DNA from: JANXQG01 sp037147235
Lineage (GTDB): Bacteria; Planctomycetota; Planctomycetia; Pirellulales; Thermoguttaceae
Assembly: GCA_037147235.1 (NCBI GenBank)
Contig: JBAWVO010000395.1
Coordinates: forward strand, 1 to 5,224
Reading direction: 5' to 3'
Length of the DNA: 5,224 nt
A model generated the notes under the pieces. The model saw nothing but the letters and a program-made list of their open reading frames with translations. It made no database searches and was not told the DNA's origin. Positions 1 to 5,201 of this stretch are shown in pieces; the first letter of the stretch is position 1, and each line of letters starts with the position of its first letter. The translations under genes and the position numbers were made by a program.

Positions 1-52
1 GGTTCCCAATGCCGGGCCAACTGGCGCAAGAGCGCGTCGGCCTGCGATTTCC

Positions 53-187
53 TCATCGTACCGTGGCCATAAATTCGCTTTTCGCGACGTCTAAACCGAC
101 AACTGCCGCTATGCCTGCCTTATCCGCAACAAACGATTCAACGAAGACCTGCTTGACATCTATCGAACGATATGCTTCTCTTTTCAT
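53..187 (-). pseudogene. IS110-family transposase, N-terminal fragment cut by a stop
   Basis: The 44-residue reading starts at the ATG read from 187 and stops at TGA 55-53. It runs MKREAYRSIDVKQV, a short variable stretch, then VVGLDVAKSEFMATVR. The GLDVAK block with D33 matches the start of the RNase H-like DEDD domain of IS110-family recombinases, D33 being the first catalytic acid. Intact members are usually 300-400 residues, and family members often carry Trp after this strand; here the position is TGA, one base from TGG. Reading past the stop does not recover recognisable family sequence before the window edge. Another minus-strand frame stays open over 1-52 (ADALLRQLARHWE), so a frameshift or a rearranged junction is also possible. 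The start is supported by AAAAGG 9 bases upstream. A TATAGT hexamer (complement of 270-275) could be a -10 site but lacks a good -35. I judge it a dead remnant; family assignment is from motif recognition only. Confidence 0.6.
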
Positions 188-196
188 GGGGGACAA

Positions 197-202
197 CCTT
201 TT
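197..202 (-). promoter_or_regulatory. Ribosome binding site of the IS110 fragment
   Basis: On the minus strand the hexamer AAAAGG lies 9 bases before the ATG at 187. It favours this start over an upstream in-frame ATG at 280. The protein read from 280 to 188 has no family resemblance and crosses the leader hairpin. Confidence 0.45.
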
Positions 203-206
203 ACAC

Positions 207-296
207 GTGGCGTTGATGGGAACTGAAACATCAACACCACCACTTTTGAGGCGTTCCCCACTTGTATTTACTATAGCCAACTACGGGACTACAAGT
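207..296 (-). ncRNA. Structured leader of the IS110 element, possible bridge RNA
   Basis: Two stems can form just upstream of the transposase start. Stem A pairs 207-218 with 229-240 (12 bp, one G-U on the minus strand, 10-base loop). Stem B pairs 260-266 with 290-296 (7 bp, perfect) around a 23-base loop that contains a small inner TAG/CTA stem. Known family biology: in the IS110 group a guide (bridge) RNA is made from the non-coding end upstream of the recombinase gene and folds into stems with internal loops. Position and fold fit that picture, but I cannot match the loops to target or donor DNA. The structure could instead be a translational control hairpin, since stem A ends only 4 bases from the ribosome binding site. 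Confidence 0.25.
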
Positions 297-314
297 TTAT
301 CTGCGATCCGGTAA

Positions 315-334
315 CCCAGCGATAAATCGCTGGG
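315..334. repeat. Palindrome, 9-bp arms
   Basis: CCCAGCGAT (315-323) and ATCGCTGGG (326-334) are perfect inverse complements around AA. It sits directly beyond the presumed left end of the IS110 remnant. No T-run follows, so it is not an obvious terminator. Confidence 0.8.
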
Positions 335-345
335 CTATTATCGAA

Positions 346-360
346 TGTCCCTCCGGGACA
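346..360. repeat. Palindrome, 6-bp arms
   Basis: TGTCCC (346-351) pairs with GGGACA (355-360) around TCC. It lies 11 bases after the preceding palindrome. Confidence 0.7.
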
Positions 361-363
361 AAA

Positions 364-380
364 ACTGAGTACTGAGTACT
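364..380. repeat. Heptamer tandem repeat ACTGAGT, 2.4 copies
   Basis: ACTGAGT occurs at 364-370 and 371-377, then ACT. No variation between copies. Confidence 0.75.
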
Positions 381-384
381 TCCC

Positions 385-408
385 CCTAACTCCTAACTCC
401 TAACTCCT
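385..408. repeat. Heptamer tandem repeat CTAACTC, 3.4 copies
   Basis: The 7-base period CTAACTC is perfect over 24 bases, starting four bases after the ACTGAGT array. Its period is the same as the other tandem repeats in the window. Confidence 0.85.
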
Positions 409-417
409 CCCCATTAC

Positions 418-474
418 CCGGCTGCCACGGCAGGCTTTCCCGAGCTTGGATCTGCCGTAGCGGCCGGTTTTTTT
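418..474 (+). terminator. Intrinsic-terminator-like hairpin with T7
   Basis: The arm 418-433 pairs with 452-467 over 16 positions, with one G-U pair and one C-A mismatch, around an 18-base loop. Seven consecutive T follow at 468-474. This is the form of a Rho-independent terminator for plus-strand transcription. No plus-strand gene lies upstream in the window, so it may serve a gene left of the window, insulate the region, or be another palindrome that happens to precede a T-run. Confidence 0.45.
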
Positions 475-521
475 CGTAGCACGGATTTTAATCCGTAGCA
501 CGGAATGAATTCCGTGCTACG
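475..521. repeat. Nested palindromes around a CGTAGCACGGA repeat
   Basis: CGTAGCACGGA occurs directly at 475-485 and 494-504, and inverted at the right end. The second copy forms a perfect 13-bp stem (494-506 with 509-521, two-base loop). A smaller stem GGATT/AATCC (483-494) can form between the direct copies. The two folds share base 494, so they are nearly exclusive. Confidence 0.8.
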
Positions 522-600
522 AAGAGTGGGATCGATGAACCCGAAAGATTCTGCCTGGGGCAGAGGCATTTATGCCCATTCGCCGCGCAGCGGCATTAGG

Positions 601-618
601 CCCGTCCTTCAGGACGGG
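601..618. repeat. Palindrome, 8-bp arms
   Basis: CCCGTCCT (601-608) pairs perfectly with AGGACGGG (611-618) around TC. Confidence 0.75.
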
Positions 619-646
619 TCCGGGAACCGTTAATCCCTGACGAGTT

Positions 647-697
647 CGATCCGGCCGCCCCCACGCCGCCAAAGGCGGCGTGGGGGCGGCCGGATCG
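647..697. repeat. Perfect 24-bp hairpin with AAA loop
   Basis: Bases 647-670 and 674-697 are exact inverse complements separated by AAA. The arms are almost wholly G and C (CGATCCGGCCGCCCCCACGC...), giving an exceptionally stable stem or cruciform. No T-run follows on either strand. It is far longer than its neighbours and carries no mismatch, which suggests recent origin or active maintenance. Confidence 0.9.
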
Positions 698-716
698 GAG
701 GAGGTCGGTGCCTCGC

Positions 717-837
717 GGTTAAGGATCGGCGCATCAATAAGTGTTGCAAGAAAAGTAGCAGGCACACTCCGTGTGCCGTCCGTCCCCACTCGCCGAGCGG
801 GCAAAACACGACAGTTATTTATGCGCCGATCCTAACC
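717..837. mobile_element. MITE-like element, 121 bp with terminal inverted repeats
   Basis: The left end 717-740 (GGTTAAGGATCGGCGCATCA...) is the inverse complement of the right end 815-837, apart from one extra A and one C/A difference over about 23 pairs. The 74-base centre has no coding frame and includes a 7-bp hairpin, GGCACAC/GTGTGCC (761-777). Short length, long end repeats and no coding capacity fit a miniature inverted-repeat transposable element. I see no clear target-site duplication, and the right end overlaps the next palindrome by two bases, so it may instead be a large structured repeat. Confidence 0.45.
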
Positions 838-853
838 CGTGCTAAAGCACGGG
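836..853. repeat. Palindrome, 8-bp arms
   Basis: CCCGTGCT (836-843) pairs with AGCACGGG (846-853) around AA. Its first two bases overlap the end of the MITE-like element. Confidence 0.75.
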
Positions 854-895
854 CCGAATACCGCCTGCGGCGGAAAGGACCATGAATGGCCCTGC

Positions 896-926
896 GTGGC
901 TCGGTCAGGAGACCGGCCACAACAGG
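896..926. repeat. 31-bp direct repeat, copy 1
   Basis: Identical to 975-1005. The unit starts GTGGCTCGGTCAGG and ends GCCACAACAGG. Internal complementarity (GGTC/GACC around AGGA, and TGG/CCA outside) allows a small hairpin. Confidence 0.85.
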
Positions 927-932
927 AAATAG

Positions 933-960
933 ATTGCAAATTGAGAATTGCAAATTGAAG
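933..960. repeat. AT-rich heptamer array (TTGCAAA/TTGAGAA)
   Basis: Four consecutive units of 7 bases start with TTG at 934, 941, 948 and 955 (TTGCAAA, TTGAGAA, TTGCAAA, TTGAAG). The ten bases before and into it, AAATAGATTG (927-936), recur exactly at 5191-5200 at the other end of the large gene. Confidence 0.8.
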
Positions 961-974
961 ACAGGGAGTTCGGA

Positions 975-1005
975 GTGGCTCGGTCAGGAGACCGGCCACA
1001 ACAGG
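975..1005. repeat. 31-bp direct repeat, copy 2
   Basis: An exact second copy of 896-926, 79 bases downstream. It ends 10 bases before the -35 hexamer of the large gene, so it lies where an activator or UP-like element would act. No direct evidence for such a role. Confidence 0.85.
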
Positions 1006-1015
1006 TAGAATCTTC

Positions 1016-1044
1016 TTTACATTAGTCAACGAGAGAAGTATAAT
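1016..1044 (+). promoter_or_regulatory. Sigma-70-type promoter of the esterase gene
   Basis: TTTACA (1016-1021, five of six matches to TTGACA) and TATAAT (1039-1044, perfect) are separated by exactly 17 bases. Transcription would start near 1051, leaving a short leader of about 23 bases before the ATG at 1074. The region is the most AT-rich of the intergenic stretch. The gene therefore looks independently transcribed with a housekeeping-type signal. Confidence 0.7.
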
Positions 1045-1073
1045 ATGAGGAATTTCAACACGAGAATGCATCG

Positions 1074-4000
1074 ATGATGAAAGTCTTGAAGTGTATCTGT
1101 TCCTCATCCCCTTGCCGCAAGGTTTGGCCGCGGGCTGGCCACCGGCGCGCGGCCATCTCCTTCGCGGCGGCTCTACTGGCCTGCGTTGGCGCGGCCAGGG
1201 CCGTTGACATCACGGGTGCCGGATTGACGTTGACGGGCGGAACGGTCAACCTCAACGGTCAAAGGATCATGGCCACCGGCGATTCGATCACCTACGGCGT
1301 CGGCGGAGGAAACGCCGGCTACCGCGGTTATCTGTACAACAGTTTGACCACCGCCGGAGACTCGTTCCTGTACGTGGGCACCCAGACCGCCAATTCGGGG
1401 GCCCTGCCCACGAACCAACAACACCAGGAAGGCCACAGTAGTTGGTTCGTGGACGATGTGGCGAACGGCGTCACGCCCTTCACGCAACTCGCGCCCCGAA
1501 CAACGTCCAGCCCGGGAGGCATCCAGCCCGGCCTGGGTTGGATGGCCACCAACACCCCCGACATCATGACGCTCATGATCGGGACCAACGACGGCGGATA
1601 CTATGACAAGAGCTACAGCATCCAGCAACTGACCAGCATCCTCGACACGGTGCATTTCAACAGCCCAAATACCAAGATCTATGTCGCCCAGATCATTCCG
1701 CAAACCTTAAGCCAAGCCACGATTGACTTTGGCCCCCAATATAATGCGGACATGGCGACGCTGGTCAATTCCAAGCTTGCCGCGGGATACAATCTCGCTC
1801 TCGTGGACCTTTACGACGGATTCCCTTCCGACGGACTCAGCGGTGATAGAATTCACCCAAACAACACTGGCTACACCTGGATGGCCGCGCAGTGGTACAA
1901 CGCGATCCGGGCCGGCACCGTGGCCAGCACGACGCTCTCCGGCAACCCGACGGTGACTTTCGGCAACGGGACACTCGATCTGGCGGGTTTCAACCAGCAG
2001 GTCGCCTCGCTCAGTAGTCAAGTACTCAATAGCAGCACCGGCTCGGTGCAAAACAGCAATACCTCCATGTCCTCGACGCTGACCCTCGCCCCGGCCGGCG
2101 GCAGTACGACGTTCAGCGGCGTGATCGCCGGCGGCGGTACGCTGGGGGCGGTGAATCTCAACCTCAAAGGCACGGGGGTGCAAGTCCTTTCGGGCGCGAA
2201 CACCTACGTCGGCTCCACGTTTATCAGCGGCGGCACGCTGCAACTCGGCGCGGCCAACTCCCTACCGGCCGGTACGCAGCTTCTCTTGAGCAATTCGGCG
2301 GGGGCCGTTTTCGACCTGCATGGCTATAACCAGACGGTCGCCTTGCTCAACGGCGGCGGCACGACGGGCGGCAATATCAGCCTGGGCGCCGGAACGCTCA
2401 CTATTGGCACGGGCGGGGGATACGTTTCTCAAGGCACCGTCTTTGGCGGGGGCTTCTTTTATGGAAATATCAGCGGTGGCGGCAGCTTAGTCATGGCCGG
2501 CACGGGTGTGCAGACACTCTCCGGCACCAATTCCTATACCGGCCCGACGACGATAACCGCCGGTATCTTGCGGGCCAAGAGCGCGGCCGCGCTGCCCAAC
2601 TACGCCACGCAAACGATTTCACTGACCACCCGCGGCGCCATGCTGGCGGTGAACGCTGGGGCTGGGTCACCGACCGAGTTCTCCTCCACGGAAATCGGGA
2701 ATCTCCTCGGCAACTCCAAGGTCACCTTCGTCGCTGGTACGAGCCTCGGCATCGATACCTCCAGCGGCAATTTCCCTTGCAGCCTCAGCATTGCGAAGGC
2801 GAACATGGGTCTTACGAAGCTCGGTGCCAACACGCTGACCCCCTCCGGTTCCAATTCCTACAACGGTGCGACGACCCTTACGGGCGGCAACCTCCTGGTC
2901 GGCAGCGCGGAGAACGCCGGCACGTCCGGTCCGCTTGGCAATCCGACAACCCCCGCTGGCTCGATCGTTTTCAACGGCGGCACGCTGCAATACTCCAGTT
3001 CCAACACCTACGACTATTCTGCCCGCTTCACAACGACCGGCAATTATCCCTATAGCATCGATACCAACAATCAGAACGTGACTTTCGCATCCGGTCTCGG
3101 CGTTAGCGGCACCAGCGGCCTGACCAAGCTCGGCGCCAAAACGCTGACCCTCTCCGGATCGAACACCTACAGTGGCCCGACGACCGTCTTTGCCGGAACC
3201 CTCCAGGCGGGCATTACTTCCGTGGCCGGTGTCAGCGGGGCGTTTGGCAAGAACTCCGCCGTCACCCTGGCGAATACTGCGGGTGTAGTCCTCGCCCTCA
3301 ACGGCTACAATACCCGGATCGGCTCGCTCGCCGGTGGTGGCACGACGGGCGGCAATGTAACCTGCGGGACCGCAACGCTCACGGTGGGAGGCCTCAATAC
3401 CGACACCACCTACGCGGGTGTGCTTTCCAGCAGCGCGGGCACCAGAATGGTCAGCCTGAACAAGATCGGCACCGGCCAACTGACACTTGACCGTGCGAAC
3501 ACGTATACCGGCAAGACGGTCATCGACGGGGCCAACAGCAGGATCTATGCCACCGAGGGTAACGGCACCCTTGCCGACGCCAAACTCGGTACCATCCCCG
3601 CCGTGTTCCAAGCTGACAACATCACCATCAAGAACGGTGGTAGCCTTAATTTGGCGTCAGGAACCGATGGTCGAAGCCTTAGCGCCAACCGCGGAATCTA
3701 TCTTGACGGCACCGGCAGGAATTACATCAATACCGGCACCGGCGACTTTAGTGTCAACGGCGTGATCAGCGGGCCTGGGGGGCTCGGCCACATAAACCTT
3801 AGCGACGGCTTCCGACGCCTGTACCTCACGGCTGCCAACACATTCACCGGCGACACGTGGTTCGACGGTACCAACTCGTCAGGCAGCTACGGCGGCATCA
3901 ACATTAGCAATGCACTGGCACTGCAGTACAGTGCCCTCGACACAACCTCGGTCGGATCTAATTTTGGTGCTCCCGCAAATCTGATTTGCGGTGGTCTCGT

Positions 4001-5201
4001 AGGCAACGGTGCCTTCGGGACCGGCGGTATCACGGGCTCGACGTTGACCAGCATTACCCTGCAACCGCAGATTGTGGGTCTTACGAAGACCTATAGCGGC
4101 GTTCTCAGCGGCGCCGCCGGCATGACTCTGACGTTGAACGGGCCGGGCATCCAGGCCCTTAATGGCGCCAACACCTATACCGGCGCAACCACCATCCAGA
4201 ATGGCGTCCTCAGCATCAATAAGATCGACGCCGGCGGCGTAAGCAGCTCGCTGGGGAACAATACCCTGGCCGTCACCCTCGGCGGCACTTCGACATCGGG
4301 CACGCTCTCCTACACCGGCGGAACCGGTTCGGCGTCCCGCGCTTTGATCGTGGCCGGCGGCGGCGGCGAAATCGACAACACCACCGGCACCCTCACGCTC
4401 AGCAGCGCGGTGACGGGGACAGGCAACGCCCTGACCGTCGGCGGAGCAGGGAACATTATCTTCAACAGTGGGATCAACACGGGAGCCGGCGGCAGCCTGA
4501 CGAAGAAAGACGCCGGCAAGGTGACCCTCAGCGGTTCCAACACCTACACCGGCGCGACGACGATCAGCGACGGCACCTTGGCTCTGGGTGTGAACGGCAG
4601 CTTCAACAACAGTTCCACGATCGTGGTTGGTGATGCCGGATCGAGCGGCGCGGTGCTCGACCTCACGGCCAAAATCGGTGCCTTCCACATCACCGGCGGA
4701 ACCCTCAAGGGAATCGGTACCGTCAACCTCGGTTCCGGCACCCTCACGGTCGATTCCGGCGCGCACCTCTCGCCGGGCAATTCGTTGCCGGGTGCCCTCC
4801 AACTCTCCGGCAACCTATCGCTCGCCTCTAGTGCCGTCATGGATTTTGAACTCGATACGCCCGGGACGAGCGATAAGGTTCTCATGCCTCTCGGCACCCT
4901 GATCCTCAGCGATCAGCAGTTCTCCGATTTCAAATTTTCGACGTTGGATGGGGGTGGGTTTGGTCGTGGCGAATATACCCTGATCGATGCCGGTTTGGTC
5001 ATCGGCAAACTGGGAAGCAATCTCAGCGGCAAGATCGGAGATTGGAGTGCGTTGATCGAAGTCAGGAACAACGACCTTGTGCTCAGTGTCGTGCCGGAAC
5101 CGAGCACGCTTGCTCTCTTGGTGGCTGGGCTGGTGGTAGGGTTCGGAGCGTGGAGGAGGAGGAAGGGATTGGGGATTGGGGAAGAGGAAGAAATAGATTG
5201 A
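1074..5201 (+). CDS. Secreted SGNH/GDSL esterase with beta-helix repeats and PEP-CTERM anchor
   Basis: A 1375-residue exported protein. Residues 1-43 are a signal peptide with a long basic n-region, core AAISFAAALLACVGA and cleavage after ARA-43. Residues about 64-279 form an SGNH hydrolase: GDSITYG (nucleophile S71), HQEGHSSW (G120), GTND (N172), and DRIHP (D258, H261), so all four blocks are present. Layout and the EGHSSW block resemble CE3/XynB-like acetylxylan esterases; a carbohydrate O-acetyl ester is the likely but unproven substrate. Residues about 290-1220 are passenger-type beta repeats with cores such as LSGSNTYTGATT. No autotransporter barrel follows; the end is VPEPST, a hydrophobic helix and WRRRK, a PEP-CTERM signal for exosortase processing. 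ATG 1074 is chosen because a stop at 1041 closes the frame; ATG 1077 is equally possible. Only a weak CGAGAA (1061-1066) precedes it. The protein should act at or outside the cell surface. Confidence 0.93.
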   Translation: MMKVLKCICSSSPCRKVWPRAGHRRAAISFAAALLACVGAARAVDITGAGLTLTGGTVNLNGQRIMATGDSITYGVGGGNAGYRGYLYNSLTTAGDSFLYVGTQTANSGALPTNQQHQEGHSSWFVDDVANGVTPFTQLAPRTTSSPGGIQPGLGWMATNTPDIMTLMIGTNDGGYYDKSYSIQQLTSILDTVHFNSPNTKIYVAQIIPQTLSQATIDFGPQYNADMATLVNSKLAAGYNLALVDLYDGFPSDGLSGDRIHPNNTGYTWMAAQWYNAIRAGTVASTTLSGNPTVTFGNGTLDLAGFNQQVASLSSQVLNSSTGSVQNSNTSMSSTLTLAPAGGSTTFSGVIAGGGTLGAVNLNLKGTGVQVLSGANTYVGSTFISGGTLQLGAANSLPAGTQLLLSNSAGAVFDLHGYNQTVALLNGGGTTGGNISLGAGTLTIGTGGGYVSQGTVFGGGFFYGNISGGGSLVMAGTGVQTLSGTNSYTGPTTITAGILRAKSAAALPNYATQTISLTTRGAMLAVNAGAGSPTEFSSTEIGNLLGNSKVTFVAGTSLGIDTSSGNFPCSLSIAKANMGLTKLGANTLTPSGSNSYNGATTLTGGNLLVGSAENAGTSGPLGNPTTPAGSIVFNGGTLQYSSSNTYDYSARFTTTGNYPYSIDTNNQNVTFASGLGVSGTSGLTKLGAKTLTLSGSNTYSGPTTVFAGTLQAGITSVAGVSGAFGKNSAVTLANTAGVVLALNGYNTRIGSLAGGGTTGGNVTCGTATLTVGGLNTDTTYAGVLSSSAGTRMVSLNKIGTGQLTLDRANTYTGKTVIDGANSRIYATEGNGTLADAKLGTIPAVFQADNITIKNGGSLNLASGTDGRSLSANRGIYLDGTGRNYINTGTGDFSVNGVISGPGGLGHINLSDGFRRLYLTAANTFTGDTWFDGTNSSGSYGGINISNALALQYSALDTTSVGSNFGAPANLICGGLVGNGAFGTGGITGSTLTSITLQPQIVGLTKTYSGVLSGAAGMTLTLNGPGIQALNGANTYTGATTIQNGVLSINKIDAGGVSSSLGNNTLAVTLGGTSTSGTLSYTGGTGSASRALIVAGGGGEIDNTTGTLTLSSAVTGTGNALTVGGAGNIIFNSGINTGAGGSLTKKDAGKVTLSGSNTYTGATTISDGTLALGVNGSFNNSSTIVVGDAGSSGAVLDLTAKIGAFHITGGTLKGIGTVNLGSGTLTVDSGAHLSPGNSLPGALQLSGNLSLASSAVMDFELDTPGTSDKVLMPLGTLILSDQQFSDFKFSTLDGGGFGRGEYTLIDAGLVIGKLGSNLSGKIGDWSALIEVRNNDLVLSVVPEPSTLALLVAGLVVGFGAWRRRKGLGIGEEEEID
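1263..1910 (+). other. SGNH hydrolase domain (CE3/XynB-like)
   Basis: Residues 64-279. Block I is MATGDSITYG with S71 (codon 1284), block II glycine G120, block III GTND with N172, block V DRIHPN with D258 and H261 (codon 1854). The strand before block III reads PDIMTLMIGTND and a later one KIYVAQIIP, as in the alpha/beta flavodoxin-like core. The domain has a usual length for single-domain esterases, so the enzyme appears complete and active. Confidence 0.88.
1971..4589 (+). other. Autotransporter-associated beta-strand repeat region
   Basis: Eight copies of a roughly 30-residue PATR-like motif begin near residues 364, 474, 580, 683, 795, 909, 1021 and 1142, about 90-121 residues apart. The consensus seen is L-T-K-x-G-x-x-T-L-S-G-x-N-T-Y-T-G-x-T-T-I-x-x-G-T-L. 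Copies 5 and 6 are the most diverged (DRANTYTG, TAANTFTG). A second motif links some copies: DLxGFNQxVASL at about 302, DLHGYNQTV...GGGTTGGN at 414-434 and ALNGYNTRI...GGGTTGGN at 742-761. Such repeats form a stacked beta-helix stalk. The short DNA identity between copies (for example 2358-2375 and 3339-3356) suggests old internal duplication. Confidence 0.85.
5091..5165 (+). other. PEP-CTERM sorting signal
   Basis: Residues 1340-1364: the VPEPST motif, a hydrophobic segment LALLVAGLVVGFGAW, then RRRK. This is the tripartite C-terminal signal recognised by exosortase systems, which cut near the PEP motif after export. It is preceded by the LSPGNS...LSGNLSLASSAVMDFEL segment (residues 1232 onward) often seen before this anchor in such repeat proteins. 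The gene for the exosortase is not in the window. Confidence 0.9.
5165..5182 (+). repeat. Heptamer tandem repeat GGGATTG inside the coding end
   Basis: GGGATTG occurs at 5165-5171 and 5172-5178, followed by GGGA. It encodes KGLGIGE just after the basic cluster of the anchor. Seven is not a multiple of three, so a copy change alters the reading frame. Confidence 0.75.

Larger units (their letters stand above)
315..873. other. Palindrome-rich intergenic stretch without genes
   Basis: No open frame here looks like a protein. The stretch is a chain of short, mostly perfect hairpins with 2-5 base loops, broken by two heptamer tandem repeats. Besides those listed separately, small stems occur at 565-576 (GGCAT/ATGCC), 582-594 (GCCGC/GCGGC) and 861-873 (CCGCC/GGCGG). 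The palindromes are different in sequence from each other, unlike a REP cluster made from one unit. Confidence 0.75.

Noticed and set aside
9..314. Plus-strand open frame of 101 codons at the left edge
   Set aside because: It is antisense to the IS110 fragment and its leader, and has no recognisable protein features.
896..1005. Two-copy CRISPR-like repeat with a 48-base spacer
   Set aside because: Only two copies, the spacer is mostly a heptamer tandem repeat, and there are no cas genes or leader.
1045..1077. Ten-codon leader peptide (MRNFNTRMHR) whose TGA overlaps the ATG at 1074
   Set aside because: Its ATG begins inside or directly after the -10 hexamer, upstream of the expected transcription start near 1051, so it should not be on the mRNA.
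517..1107. Minus-strand open frames across the palindrome-rich region
   Set aside because: They read through hairpins and repeats, giving low-complexity proteins without start signals.
1173..2243. Minus-strand open frames of 176 and 178 codons opposite the esterase domain
   Set aside because: The plus strand has the complete SGNH catalytic set here; the antisense proteins show no family features.
2667..3611. Minus-strand open frame of 314 codons
   Set aside because: It is antisense to the beta-repeat region; its composition (Gly, Arg, Ala-rich) follows from the GC-rich sense codons and no domain is recognisable.
3879..4802. Minus-strand open frame of 307 codons
   Set aside because: Same reason: a shadow of the repeat-coding strand, with no motif or ribosome binding site.
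4590..5201. Autotransporter beta-barrel at the C terminus
   Set aside because: The repeats suggested one, but after residue 1172 only about 200 residues remain and they end in a PEP-CTERM signal, not a barrel ending in an aromatic residue.
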